Assembly: GCF_963583255.1 (NCBI RefSeq)
Contig: NC_084807.1
Location: forward strand, 2,501 to 66,500
Length of the DNA: 64,000 nt
From: Pyrus communis
Lineage: Eukaryota; Streptophyta; Magnoliopsida; Rosales; Rosaceae
Reading direction: 5' to 3'
Part shown: piece by piece, positions 12,191 to 23,169 of the stretch
Numbering within the stretch: the first letter of the stretch is position 1
How the letters are laid out: each line of letters begins with the position of its first letter
The notes under the pieces: generated by a model
What the model was told of the DNA's origin: nothing
Databases searched by the model: none
What the model saw: only the letters and a program-made list of their open reading frames with translations
Position numbers and translations under genes: made by a program

Positions 12191-13015
12191 GGTTTTTTAG
12201 CCAATCCCTGAGATTTGCATAATACATCATTTTAGTCCCTAAGATTGAAAATCAATAAAAATTGTCCTTGAAATTGTCAACCATCCATTATTTTGGTCAT
12301 TCCGTTAAAAACTCTGTTGAGCTATTGGCCGAAAGTTTGGGCAATTTTCAAAGCTTCGTAACTCAATCGTTTCTTAACCAAATTCAACCCATAATATATC
12401 AAAATGAAGATAGGAAAGTGCAGAACAAGATTATACCATTTGAAAGCCCAGTGTTTGCCGGAAAAGACCGGAAAATAGCCTGAAAGGTGACCGGTCCGCG
12501 GAAAAATTGGAAAACTCGCCAGAAACTGGGTAAACTTTAAACGTTCATAACTTCTTCAATACTCTACGAAATCGAGTGATTCAAAAACGAAAATCATACT
12601 TCTCAATGAGACGAAGAGAATTATACCTTTATCGATGGCTAACGCGCCGTGTTTTGACCGAAAAATGGCTCGAAAGTGGCTGTCTTGGTCATTGAGTTAG
12701 CCACTTTCGAGCTGTTTTTCAGCCAAACCATGGAGATTTAGCCATCTATAAGGGTACCATTCTCTTTTTCTCGTTGAGAAGTATAATTTTTGTTTTTGAA
12801 TCACTCGATTTCGTTGAGTATTGAAGAAGTTACGAAGCTTTGAAAATTGTTCAAACTTTCGGCCAAGAACTCCAGAACACTTAACGGAGTTTTTAACGGA
12901 ATAACCAAAATAATAGATGGTGGACAATCTCAGGGACCACTTCTATTGCTTTTCAATCTTAAGGACCAAAGTGATGTGTTATGCAAATCTCATAGACCAT
13001 TTTGGATAAAAAGCC
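12191..13015. mobile_element. Mutator-like foldback element, family 2, 825 bp
   Basis: Long inverted arms. The left arm starts GGTTTTTTAGCCAATCCCTG. The right arm ends CCATTTTGGATAAAAAGCC. Both arms contain the TTCAAAGCTTCGTAACT / AAGTTACGAAGCTTTGAAAA pair. The flanking 9-bp duplications AATGTAATG (12182-12190) and AACGTAATG (13016-13024) differ at one base. No transposase. A 370-bp relative is at 48578-48947. Confidence 0.82.
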
Positions 13016-13024
13016 AACGTAATG

Positions 13025-13412
13025 TGACTATGTGAGAGCCAAAGGTAAGCTTTTATTTTTGTGTGTCCAATAATTGAATAAAACTCATCTACTGTTTTTT
13101 CATAGAAAGAATCCATAGTAGTTTAGGTGAGTGTGATGTTTGAACTGTTGTTATAGAGGTTTTCTACTCCTCTTTGACACTGAACTACTATTAGCACAAG
13201 TTAAGCTCTTTTATTATGAATATTGAGTTTGACAACAAATTATTGATCGCTCATTGTGCAGCTTCGGGGTATAGGGTTACAAAATTTCCCAATTTTAAAT
13301 TCATTCATGTGTGAGTATGATGCATAACTCACCTACCACTTTCAAAGAGCAAAATCAAAGACCCGGTAACTAGACTCAACCTAGCCTTTGGCTCGAATAT
13401 CTCTAACTATAA
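13025..13412. other. Intergenic, nothing recognised
   Basis: No gene or repeat recognised between the foldback and the Harbinger end. Confidence 0.5.
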
Positions 13413-13850
13413 GGTCATGTCCAATGGATCAGGACATAGGGCTATGGGTTGTGTGGTTAGCCTGAAATGAGACAAAAGCTATCTCCAATGGAAGTTTGGG
13501 TCAAAAGAAAATGAGACCCACCAAGCCAAACTCTAGCCCTTTTGGCAATCGAGTTGGACAAGTTAAGCTAACCAGCCAGCTTGTTTTAGGGGCCCAACCT
13601 ACAGCAGCCAACGGCTACATGACGTCAGCTAATTTTTTTTTCTAAATTAAAAAAAAAAAATTTAATTTTATTCTATAAATACCTAAGTCATTTCTACAGG
13701 ATTTCTCACATCATTTTCACCCTTCCATACTATCTTACCTCATTTTATTTCAAACTTCACATTTTATTCACCTCAAACACTCTTTTCAGACACACCCCTC
13801 TCTTACCTTTTTCCAATAATCTGAATTTAAACTTTTCAATGTTTTTCAAA

Positions 13851-14187
13851 TGGCCTCATCTTCAACCAAAGGAAAGGCTTGGACCTGAAAAGAAGATGAA
13901 GGTCTTTGCAAGGCTAATGGATAGGTTTTGGAAGATAGTATCAAGCGTATTTATCAAACAAGTGAAGGCATTTGGACTCGTACATCCAAAAAGTACTATG
14001 AATTCTATGAAGGCACCACTCCACGGAACCCTAGAAACCAAGAGAGTTGTTCTTACGATGGAAAAAACAACTTCATCCAAGATTGAACAAATAGCATCAA
14101 GCCTTGGTAAGGGCCAAAAGGAGACATGTTAGTGGAGCCAATCTATATGATGAAGTTGACACACCTCAACCCCAATTACACAAGTTA
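13851..14187 (+). pseudogene. N-terminal part of a Harbinger MYB/NAM-associated-type protein
   Basis: Starts at ATGGCCTCATCTTCAACC (13851). It encodes, with frameshifts, the Harbinger-associated SANT-like domain (KGKAWTxKEDE-like start, then YYEFYEGTTPRNP-like and QESCSYDGKNNF-like blocks). A TATA-like CTATAAATACC lies at ~13673. The frame breaks repeatedly and homology stops at ~14187 (CACAAGTTAT), where inserted DNA begins. Its C-terminal half resumes at ~20490. Confidence 0.55.
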
Positions 14188-14792
14188 TGAGGTCATGATG
14201 TGCTGGCCAATACTAAATTGATTGTATGACCCCATCCGAAGATGACGTCACAAGCCAACTTAATGATGAAACCATATTAAGATAAATATGATGTGTAAGA
14301 ATTTGAACCAAAAGATGTTCATTGAAATAATAAATCCAAAGCTGCTATATAAGTACTTATCATCCTCCCACTTGGGGACACAAATTATCTCGTTTGATTG
14401 ATGGGTGTATATTTTCATATATTTCTTTTGGATTTTGTATATATGAATGGGTTAAATGCACTAAATTAATTGTTTTATTTTATAGGCATTCAATACAAGA
14501 GTCATACAAAAAAGGAGTGGAAAACAAGCTTTTCGAGTGTCTAGAGTAATTCCAGTGGAGCAAGAGGCTAATTAACTACACCAAGACAAATGCATGAAAC
14601 TACAACGGTTTTGGAGATCAAATGGACATGGGAATGTTATTCATTGGAGTATAAGAGAGAACTTAATTATCAGTTTTTATTATTTCAGTTATTTTTCATT
14701 TTCTGTAATAAGGACTTGAAAGTCCATTAGAGCTATGATTAGTGGTCATTTATTTGGCATTTTCTATTAACCTTTCCAATTCTTGCCACGAG
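14188..14792. other. Insert sequence, no gene recognised
   Basis: AT-rich sequence between the broken Harbinger ORF and the Pack-MULE. Nothing recognisable. Confidence 0.4.
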
Positions 14793-14802
14793 GTTATAAT
14801 AA

Positions 14803-15688
14803 GGAAATTTTATTTGGACTTAGTTATCTTATCTCTACACCCAACTAAAAAGTTTTATCCACTAAACTTCCAAGTTTAACCTTAAATAGATAAATAAATA
14901 AGAAAATAACAATCGATGTTTCTACCCAATGACCCAAAACCTAGCACACCACTCCACCCCTCCATTATTTCCGGCGAAACAAACTACTATCCCATTGGCA
15001 TTCTCCTCGGACCTGAGAACCACTTCTTGCAATGTCTCCTTCAAAACATCAGTCAATAGGGACCCAACAAACAGACCAAATGGTATCACCAATTCATAGT
15101 TTCTAAAGATAGAAAATATGATGTCTGATAAGAAGCTGAGGGTGCCCAAAGTAACATATGACCATATGAATGTTTCTTTTATTTCAAGTAGTAACAGCTG
15201 CTCCAGTGTTGTATCTGCTGCTTTTCTCCACGGGAGCTCCTGCACTGGGGGAGGTACGGCTTCCCACAACTTCTCTTTTACAGAAGTTCTTTTGATTTGC
15301 AGCTTCTGCTTATTTTCTTTGTTGGGCTCTCCAAATTGTGTCGTGGATGAAACTGCTTTTACACGACTTGGATTTAGGATATATAACTCCATATGGTCTT
15401 AATAATTTACACCTAAAAATTTCAACAAATAATCCCAATTGAAAATTTTGGAGCCCATGGTTGTTAATGATCTTGCTTTCACTTGGGTGGGTTTCACCGG
15501 AAATAATAATGGAAGAGTGCAGTAGTGTCCTAGGTTTTGAGTTATCATGGGTATAGAGATAAAAAACACCGATGTTTTTTTTTTTTTTTTATTATTCTTA
15601 TTTATTTAAGGGCACACTTGAAAGTTTATTAGAGAAAATGTTTAGTTGGGTGTAGAGATAAGACAAATGGGTCCAAATAAAATTTTCC
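14803..15688. mobile_element. Pack-MULE-like element, 886 bp
   Basis: Inverted arms of ~190 bp: it starts GGAAATTTTATTTGGACTTA and ends GTCCAAATAAAATTTTCC, with ATCTCTACACCCAACTAAA and its complement further in. It is flanked by a perfect 10-bp direct repeat GTTATAATAA (14793-14802, 15689-15698), within the Mutator-like range. Between the arms is ~490 bp of gene-like sequence rather than simple repeat. Confidence 0.8.
14922..15392 (-). pseudogene. Captured gene fragment inside the Pack-MULE
   Basis: A minus-strand open frame of 156 codons (MELYILNPSRVKAVSS...) runs from the unique core into one arm. The core part, ~15390-14990, has the character of a real protein: a basic N-terminus, a WEAVPPPVQELPW segment and a hydrophobic segment (TLGTLSFLSDIIFSIF, then ELVIPFGLFVGSLLTDVLKE) suggesting one or two membrane spans. 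It reminds me of an uncharacterised plant membrane protein I cannot name. The last ~25 residues come from the transposon arm, so the reading frame is chimeric. Confidence 0.5.
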
Positions 15689-15699
15689 GTTATAATAAG

Positions 15700-16560
15700 G
15701 GGATTTATCTCCTTGTTTTTCAGTTAGGTAGCCACCAAAAAAAAAAAAAAAAAAAAAAAAAAAACATAATTCATATTTCAAAGGGGGGCTGCGGCAAGGA
15801 AGGGAAAAAGGGGAGAGCTTTTCTAGGTTTTTTTTTCTTTTTTTTTTTCCTTTACTAGGTTATGATGTAGCCTGATCATGAATATTTAATTGCCTTGTGG
15901 CATTGTTATTATCAAGTTTTGCATCTTTATTGAGTATCTTTTCCTAATCTTAATGCGCTTGATTTTTATTTAGATGTTTGATCACCATTTAGATTTTAAT
16001 TAAGTTGATTTGATGCAATTTAGAGTAGATACCATACTTGACTTGGGTTTAGCTTCTTGCAATTGATACCACAAACACCTCTTTGTAGATGTCATGCAAT
16101 TAAGGTTTGTGTGATTTTCCAACGATTTCCATAGAGCTTAATGAGTTCTTACTTGTTTAAATTCATCTAGATGCCATAGAGGGTTAACATGTAACGATAC
16201 TTTTGATGCAACCAGATGATGTGGCTGTTGAATAATTTAGGGAAAATCGATCATCAATATTAGGGAACTACTTGAGCATAACATATTAAGGGAATTAAGT
16301 AGAATTGGTTACAGTTAACTCGGATGCCATAGGTCTTCTTTTCTTATGTTTTCACTTTATTATTTACATGCATTTTATTTCAATTTAGTTAGTAATATTT
16401 TAGAATCAATTTGATCTCTGTGGGACGATATATGTGCTTATATGCTATACTATCATTTGATTCGTATACTTGCAAACACAAAAATTCAAGACTTAATGAG
16501 CCTAATTTCAGTTATCTAATTTTCACAACATTGACCCCGTTATTAATCACATCACATCAA
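15700..16560. other. Retrotransposon-like untranslated sequence
   Basis: Holds an A-run, then TTTGATCTCTGTGGGACGAT and CGTATACTTGCAAACACA (~16405-16480), resembling a stretch often seen near the 5' leader of plant LTR retrotransposons. No ORF or LTR pair was found. Confidence 0.3.
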
Positions 16561-18122
16561 AGCAGCTAGAAGTTTCACACAACAGTAAATACAACAAAGT
16601 GCAGTGCTATGCATAGTCAAAAGTATGATCATGCAAATATTATTACAACTAAGATAAAACTGCAGCAAAAGAGTCATCACCCAAAGTCTAGAGGAGGAAA
16701 ACCTCACTACCAAGCCCACTCTTCCTCACCAATGTTCTCTTTAGTCTCGTTAAGTCCTGAAGGGGTCGATAAAACAAAACGTGAGTGGACCAGTTTTAGC
16801 ACAGTTATAAAATCATCATTAAACATAATAACCCCTATTTTGAAAACATATATAGTGAAAAACTATATAATATAATACTACTACAATAGTAAAGTCGTAT
16901 TCATCAATATCAACGAAAAACCATCAAGTCAAGTCCAGAAATCATACCTTCCGTTAATCAATCATGCTAGCATCCACTAACATAAGTATAGCAAGCAGGA
17001 AATATACTAACAACAACTAGTTAATCTCAATACCGGTAATAATCATCAACCCTAGTGTCCACTGGGACAAATATAACCTGCAAACATATCTAAAGCTGAA
17101 GATAGCTATACGAGTAATCACATGATGACCATGTGGTGAAAATAGATCACGAATAACCTAAAGATATTATCCATATCATCTCAAGTCTCATCCGAGACTA
17201 ACACAACAATATGCATTCACATATTAAGCATTAAAGCATATATATATTGTAAAACATTTGGTTTTTCGAAGGGGTCCACTCATAAGTAAGCAATGCATGC
17301 CTCGCAAATAGGTTCATTGCTTGTATCCTTCTAATCCTCAATCAATCATGTGAATGTCAATATAAGCTAAGATAAGCTTAAATCATCAATTTAACGGAAC
17401 ATAGTCCAATTTAACCATTTAGGCTTCAAATTTGCATAAACACAGGGTACCACGTGATTTAGAACACCGAGTGGATTCGATGGATCTCCTTCGAGAACTC
17501 TCGCTAGATTTTGGAAAATGAAGAACAGGGAGTATGCATGTCAAAACTTGATGTTTTCAAGCCTAAAACTCACATGCAAAGGTACATTCGAATACCTGGA
17601 ATGGATTGGAACTAAGCCCGAGCTCTAGAACCCACATACCCGTCGGAGTTTACATGGAGAATACCACCAGCATTTGAAAAAAAATGCACAGATGCAGGTT
17701 ATGAAGGTTTGAAGCACGATGTGGTGACGGAGAATGGTGAAAGTGATGGTGGTGTCTCTTGGTGCAAGAGAAAATGGAGATATAGAGAGAGTTCAAGACT
17801 TAAAGAGAATGAGAGTGTCTGAAATGAGGGAAAGAGAGGGACCGAGCGTGAGGTAATCCCACTTAACCTATGTTAAGTGAAATTACAAAGTTGCCCTTCC
17901 GATTGTTTTTTATTACAAAAAGACCCTCAAGGCCTTGATTCATAATTTGATTTTTACGTAAACTTACGTACGAAAATAAATATTATGAAACTAAGAAAGT
18001 ACGAAGATATAATTCTCAAGTCAACGCTCGATAAATTAATTTAGACACCCACTCAGGGGCAAAATAATCATTTCACGCGCCTTGGGAATAAAATATAATA
18101 TTTTAAGATACAGGTTGTAACA
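16560..18122 (-). mobile_element. LTR-like sequence, probably a gypsy LTR remnant
   Basis: Non-coding, with long low-complexity leader-like stretches (GAGA-rich at 17760-17850). At 18055 an AGGGGCAAAATAATCATTTC block is the inverse of a block in the adjacent solo LTR (GAAATGACGATTTTGCCCCT at 18166-18185). No pair or target duplication was found, so the assignment is tentative. Confidence 0.35.
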
Positions 18123-19544
18123 TAAGTGTGACAACCCGTTCCGGATTTTCGAACCGTAGGGGTGAAATGACGATTTTGCCCCTATTATGATTGTTTCGTT
18201 GTGTGGTTGTTTTTGGGTGTTGTTTGGCTGGTTTTGGACCACACACACTTTCCCACACCCCCTCACCCTTTTCCCTGTCCTGTATCCCTGTCTCGAGCTC
18301 TCTCTCTCCCATTCCTATTCTCTTTGTACAGACGACAACCAAAACCATCCAAACCTTCACAGATCGAGGAAACAAATTACGTATTCGTGCTCGTGAGGTC
18401 CTTGGGAGTTCAACCATACCCATTTCAGGTAAGGATACCTTCGTTTTCACGTCGAACTCGGGATACCCCGATTTGGTCACTGTTCATGCACACGTTAATT
18501 CTTGTGTTTTTGGGAATTTCAAGCTTGTAGGAAGCTTGGTGAGGTCCTTAGGAGGCTCGGGGTGGTTCGTTTGAAGGTTGTGGACGTTGGGATCGTGAGT
18601 TACAAGCTTGGCCGGGGTTGGTGGTGTTTTCCCGTCAAGATTCCATGGGTTTTAGTGCTTGAAAGTGGTATGGATTTGTTCCTCTTGTTGTAAGCTTCAT
18701 TTTGGTACCAATTTTGTGAAATTTGGTTGAAAAACGAAGAAGATACAAGGTTTTAAAGTTTTCCCGATTTTCCGGCACCAGCGACGGCGCCGGAGCTTCG
18801 CCGGAGAAGATGACGGAATATTCTGTCAGTTTGGACGAAATATTCCTAACGGCGTTAACGGAATCCGTCAGAGTTAACGGAATATTCCTGACGGCGTTAA
18901 CTGACGCCGTCAGTGTGCCAGGCACGTGCTTGCGCGTGGCCGGAGCGTGTGGCCGTGCCTTGGCCGGCACGTGGGGGCGCGTGCGGGGTCGAAAATGTTT
19001 TTTAAAAATATAGGGATGTTCCTGAGGTTGAGTAGATCACGTTGGTGTATTCATACACCCCCATTTGAGCAATGTATGAGAAGTTATTTCGTGATGTTGG
19101 TTATGTGCTTTAAAATTAACGTTTTTATAGTTGTTTCGCATATAGGTGAGACCTATCCCGAGGACGAGCGCGGTCACTCGAGGCAAGGGGATTACGACCC
19201 TTCTACATACCAGTGAGTGGGCTTTTGGTTTTCCGTATATACCTATATACTTATACTTTTCCCAAAAAGTGAAATGAAACATTTATACGTTTATATGCCA
19301 TGTTTATTGCTTGCCATTTATTTAAGCATTTTTAGTTGCATATGTATATATGTTTGGTGCTGCGGACGCACAGGTAAGTGTCAGGTGAGTTATGATTTAT
19401 GTTTATGTTTAGTAGTGATTTGAGATGCATAGAGAGCTCATAACCTGCACCCCGGTGTTAGTGCTCCCGCCCAGAGTTTGGCAAAGTCCTTCACGTGATG
19501 TTCACCTCCCGCACCATACGCTCATCTTGGATCCAAGTTAGGTG

Positions 19545-19770
19545 CACAGTCATGTCGTACAAATCACTTTAGATGGTTCCGACTCGCAGGTGACCCGCGA
19601 TTATTCGCCCAGCCTTCACATGATCGTAGCACTTGAGCGTACTTATATTACACCCAGTCCTATCGTACAAACCACTTTAGGTGGTTCCGACTCGTGTGCA
19701 GGTATAGTTAGTGAGATGGAGATTTGAGCTCTAGATTCAACCATACAGGTCACGTTAGGTGACTCCGGCT
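19545..19770. repeat. Imperfect repeats within the solo LTR
   Basis: The unit CACTTTAGATGGTTCCGACTC recurs with changes near 19565, 19670 and 19750 (CGTACAAATCAC.., CGTACAAACCAC.., CATACAGGTCAC..). The role is unknown. Confidence 0.6.
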
Positions 19771-19856
19771 GACAGATTACATGGCATTGTTTTGACATTA
19801 CCTGAGCACTTGCATTTTATTTCGAGGCTTTTGGCATGGCATACTTCTGAGCATGG

Positions 19857-19858
<2 letters not shown>

Positions 19859-19937
<79 letters not shown>
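19859..19937. repeat. (TA)n microsatellite
   Basis: About 39 TA units inside the solo LTR. The long YIYIYI frames here are artefacts. Confidence 0.95.
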
Positions 19938-19939
<2 letters not shown>

Positions 19940-20489
19940 TATTTTTCTGGGAAGTATATAGGTTTTACGGCGAGGGGTTAGAATCTTGTTTCTAAAATGG
20001 TTTTTGAAAAGCTTTGTTTTTGCCCACTCACCCTTTTTGTTTTGCGCCCCTACAGGTTCTAGTTGGCTAGCACTTTTGGTGGCTCCCCAGAGGATTTTTC
20101 CCGGCATATCTGACAGATTATCACCAGTGTAGGACCACCTTTGGGTGTGTTATGTAGTGTTGTTTCTCCTGGACTGCATTAGGTCTTTGTGCTCTGAACT
20201 TTGTTTTTCACACTTATGCTTGCACATGTATGCTCTTACTTTGTGTAAAGCTGGATTTTATTCATTTGTACTTTTATTATTATTTTATTAGCTTCCGCAC
20301 TGCGTACATGGTTATGTCACTTCCACGTGACGGCCAGCATGCCCTGATCTCGATCGGGGTGTGTCATAAGTAAGTGTTTTCACAAGTTCTTTTAAATATT
20401 TAATTATATTACATTTAATTTCATAAATTAATTTCCTTTAATTTTGTAATTTTATTTTCGAGGAAAACTAAGCGGAGCAATTGTATATG

Positions 20490-20981
20490 GATGACATGAA
20501 AAAACCCTTTACTCATTAAGGTTGTTGGGAAATTTGTAAAGAGTGGGTGTTATTTCAAGATTCACCGCAAGTAAAATTTGGTCCTACGCTGGTGATTGGA
20601 AATTTTTCCGCTAATATAGTTGGAGATGCAAAAGTATCTCATGTCATTGAAGAAAATATGTCTTCAGGTCAATCTTCCATACCTAGGGATGTGGGACGAA
20701 ATAAGGCTAGAAAATTGAAGGAAAATGACGAGTTAGCCTTTCAAGAGGAAATGACCTCATTGCAATTAATAGCAGGGCAAAATGCCATTGTTGCAGAAGA
20801 AAGGAAGCAGAGACACGAAGAACAGGCAAAACAAATACAAGAAGACAATAATAGGAACATGGAAATGAACACTACAAATTATACTTCAATGGGTAAGGCA
20901 TATTTGAAAGGAAAAAAGGGAAATTATGACCCGACGGGAGTTATTTTCAACATCCGACTATACTCCTACAATGACAGATGA
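20490..20981 (+). pseudogene. C-terminal part of the Harbinger MYB/NAM-associated-type protein
   Basis: Resumes the protein broken at ~14187. CWEICKEWVLFQDSPQVKFG (with a TAA just before it, at ~20518) is the conserved WxxCkeW..F block. It is followed by GRNKARKLKEND and a charged helical segment (AEERKQRHEEQAKQIQED), the usual NAM-associated C-terminal region. It ends at 20981. The in-frame stop and the 6-kb split make it non-functional. Confidence 0.6.
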
Positions 20982-21085
20982 AGATCGTTATTATTAGTTA
21001 TTGTAGTCTTTAATATTTAAGTTGTTGTAGTTTTAATATTTAAGATGTATTTCAATTAAGTTGTATTTTGTACTAAAAAAATATT

Positions 21086-22195
21086 GGGTAAATTACATTT
21101 TCATACCTCAGGTTTGGGGTCTATTTCAATTCCTTACAACATCTTCAAAACATTTCACTTTCATACCTTAAGTACTATTTTATTTCAAAATAATACCTCG
21201 TTACATTTTCCATCCATTGATCCGTTAAGTGCTGACGTGGCTGCCACATATATGCCACGTGGCAAAAAAAATTATTTAAAAAAAAAAAAGAACTTCAAAA
21301 AGCGGAAACCCACCTCTTCTCCCTCCCAAGCATCCCAACATCCCTAAACCTGCAACAACAAGAAGGAGAAGGAGGAAAAAAAATCCCAGAAATCATCTTC
21401 GCGCTGGGGGAGGGGGGCGTGGGTTGCGCGGTGGGGAAAGGGTCCAAGAAGGAGGAGAATGAGGGACGCGGTGGGGAAGGGGTCCAGCAGGAAGAGAAGG
21501 AGGGACATGGTAGGGAAGGGGTCCAGGAAGAAGGAGAAGGAGGGAAAAAAATCCCAGAAATCATCTTCGCGTGGGGGGCAGGGGGGGTGGAGATATGGGA
21601 TCTAGGAACGGGAGGGATAGTTTCAATTTTTTTTCCCCTCCCTCCTTCCCTCTTCTTCTTCTTCTTCTTTTTCTTCTTCTTCTTCTTCTTCTTCTTCTTC
21701 TTCTTCTTCTTGCAGATATGGGTCAGTTGGGAGGTGGGAGGGATAGTTTCAATTTTTTTTTTTCTTTCTTCCTCCCTCTTCTCCTTCTTTTCTTGTAGAC
21801 TGTGGGTCGCTGTGTGTTTCAAATTTTTTTTTTTTTTTAGGTGAGAAAATTCAGGTTTTGGGTGGGATGGGATGGGTTTTTGGATGGGAGGGGAGGTGAA
21901 GAGAGTGGAGGAGAGAAGGGGGGTTGCGGGGATGGGGTGGGTTTCTGCTTTTTCAAGTTTTTTTTTTTTTTTTTAATTCATGTTTTAAAAAAAAAAATTA
22001 AAAAATTATTTTTTTTGTCACGTGGCAGACATTTGGCAATCACGTCAGCATTTAACGGATCAATGGATGGAAAATGTAACGGAGGTATTATTTTGAAATA
22101 AAATATTATTTAAGGTATGAAAGTGAAATGTTTTGAAGATGGTGTAAGGAATTGAAATAGACCCCAAACTTGAGGTATGAAAATGTAATTTACCC
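21086..22195. mobile_element. Mutator-like foldback element, family 1, 1110 bp
   Basis: Starts GGGTAAATTACATTTTCATA and ends AAAATGTAATTTACCC, with ~190-bp inverted arms (TGCTGACGTGGCTGCCACA and its complement near the inner edges). It has a perfect 9-bp duplication AAAAATATT (21077-21085, 22196-22204). The core is AGAAGGAGAAGG-type purine and CTTCTT pyrimidine tracts, so the long K/E- and F/L-rich frames are not genes. Confidence 0.9.
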
Positions 22196-22518
22196 AAAAA
22201 TATTTAAGTTGTATTTCAATTAAATGGTGATCTTTGAATTAATGTCTAAACCAATTACATCTCGACACGGGTCACTTGAAAATCATATCCGAAAAATTAT
22301 TAAAAACAAACTTAATATAGTAGTTTAATTCAATTAACAAATAAAGTTTAAGAACAAACTTAAAAATAATAAATTCTTGGGAGGGCTAAAAAATAACTCA
22401 TTCAGTTGTAAATAGTATATAAATATGATCTAATACTGTTTATTTAAAAATAATTTCTTAAAAAACTATTACACTAAACAAGGCTAAACGTAGCACCTTC
22501 GAGTTAGAGATGGCCTAA

Positions 22519-23169
22519 GCATCTCTGTTAGGGCCCGTCAACTTTGCTGAGTGAGGCCATGGTATTGGGTTACTCCTTCCAACACGCGAGTCGTAACAAA
22601 TGCACGAGCCCAACAAAGGTGTCTCCTCTGCCCAGAGAGATTCTTGAAGTGGTGTCTCGTTCATCACTAGAAGGACAGTTTCGTTAAACTGGGCTGTTTT
22701 AGTCCGCGTGTCGCCCCTCCAAGAGCCGGTACATTTGGTTCCCACACTCACTCAAAATATTGAGGCACAAATAGGTGATATCCGAATTTCTGTGTTCTCC
22801 CAAAAAAAAACCATTTTTTACTTCTCACACACCTCTTGTTGATTTCTGTCCCTTAATCTTCTTCAATTCATTCGATCCGATGACCGAAAATTAAAAGGAT
22901 GTGTGTATACCACACCCCAAAAAAAAAAAATGGAACATATATTATTAACAATGAACCACACAATGAGTAAAGGGGACACAGTTCCAATAGCAAGGAATTG
23001 ACCAAAGAAGAAAATCCAGTAGCAATGTTGAAGCAAGCTGACAAATGACTAAACATAACCTTACTAAGTAGGATCAGCTATATAAATCCTAGAACGCCGT
23101 TCAGTTTTGAATTAAAAAATAATCCAGAATGACATGTAGTTGAGAAGAATCCCACACCTAGAATGCTAT
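22519..23169. other. Intergenic / 3' flank of the EB_dh gene
   Basis: No gene recognised. The right part, towards 23169, is probably the 3'UTR of the gene on the minus strand. Confidence 0.5.

Larger units (their letters stand above)
18128..20366 (-). mobile_element. Solo LTR of a gypsy-type retrotransposon, ~2.24 kb
   Basis: On the minus strand it starts TGACACACCCCGATCGAGAT (from 20366) and ends GGGTTGTCAC at ~18128, typical large-LTR edges. The 5-bp flank TAAGT is repeated at 18123-18127 and 20367-20371 if the left end is placed at 18128, one base from a canonical CA. Only one LTR is present. Overlapping open frames inside are not conserved proteins. Confidence 0.6.
13413..22515 (+). mobile_element. 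Probable PIF/Harbinger element with nested insertions
   Basis: The left end GGTCATGTCCAATGG (13413) and the right end AGTTAGAGATGGCC (to 22515) form a weak inverted pair of the GGCCATCTCCAA type. TAA flanks both sides (13410-13412 and 22516-22518), as expected for Harbinger. Inside is a split ORF of the MYB/NAM-associated type that accompanies Harbinger transposases; no transposase was found. About 6.3 kb between 14187 and ~20490 is foreign (Pack-MULE, LTR-like tracts, solo LTR), and a foldback sits at 21086-22195. The outer boundaries are an inference from short matches. Confidence 0.45.

Noticed and set aside
18103..18970. Overlapping ORFs of 60-127 codons on both strands
   Set aside because: They lie in a solo LTR; no protein family is recognised.
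19759..20107. YIYIYI-rich ORFs
   Set aside because: They are translations of the (TA)n tract at 19859-19937.
21295..22101. Long K/E-, P- and F/L-rich ORFs on both strands
   Set aside because: They read through (GAA)n, (CTT)n and poly-A tracts of a foldback core with proven 9-bp duplication.
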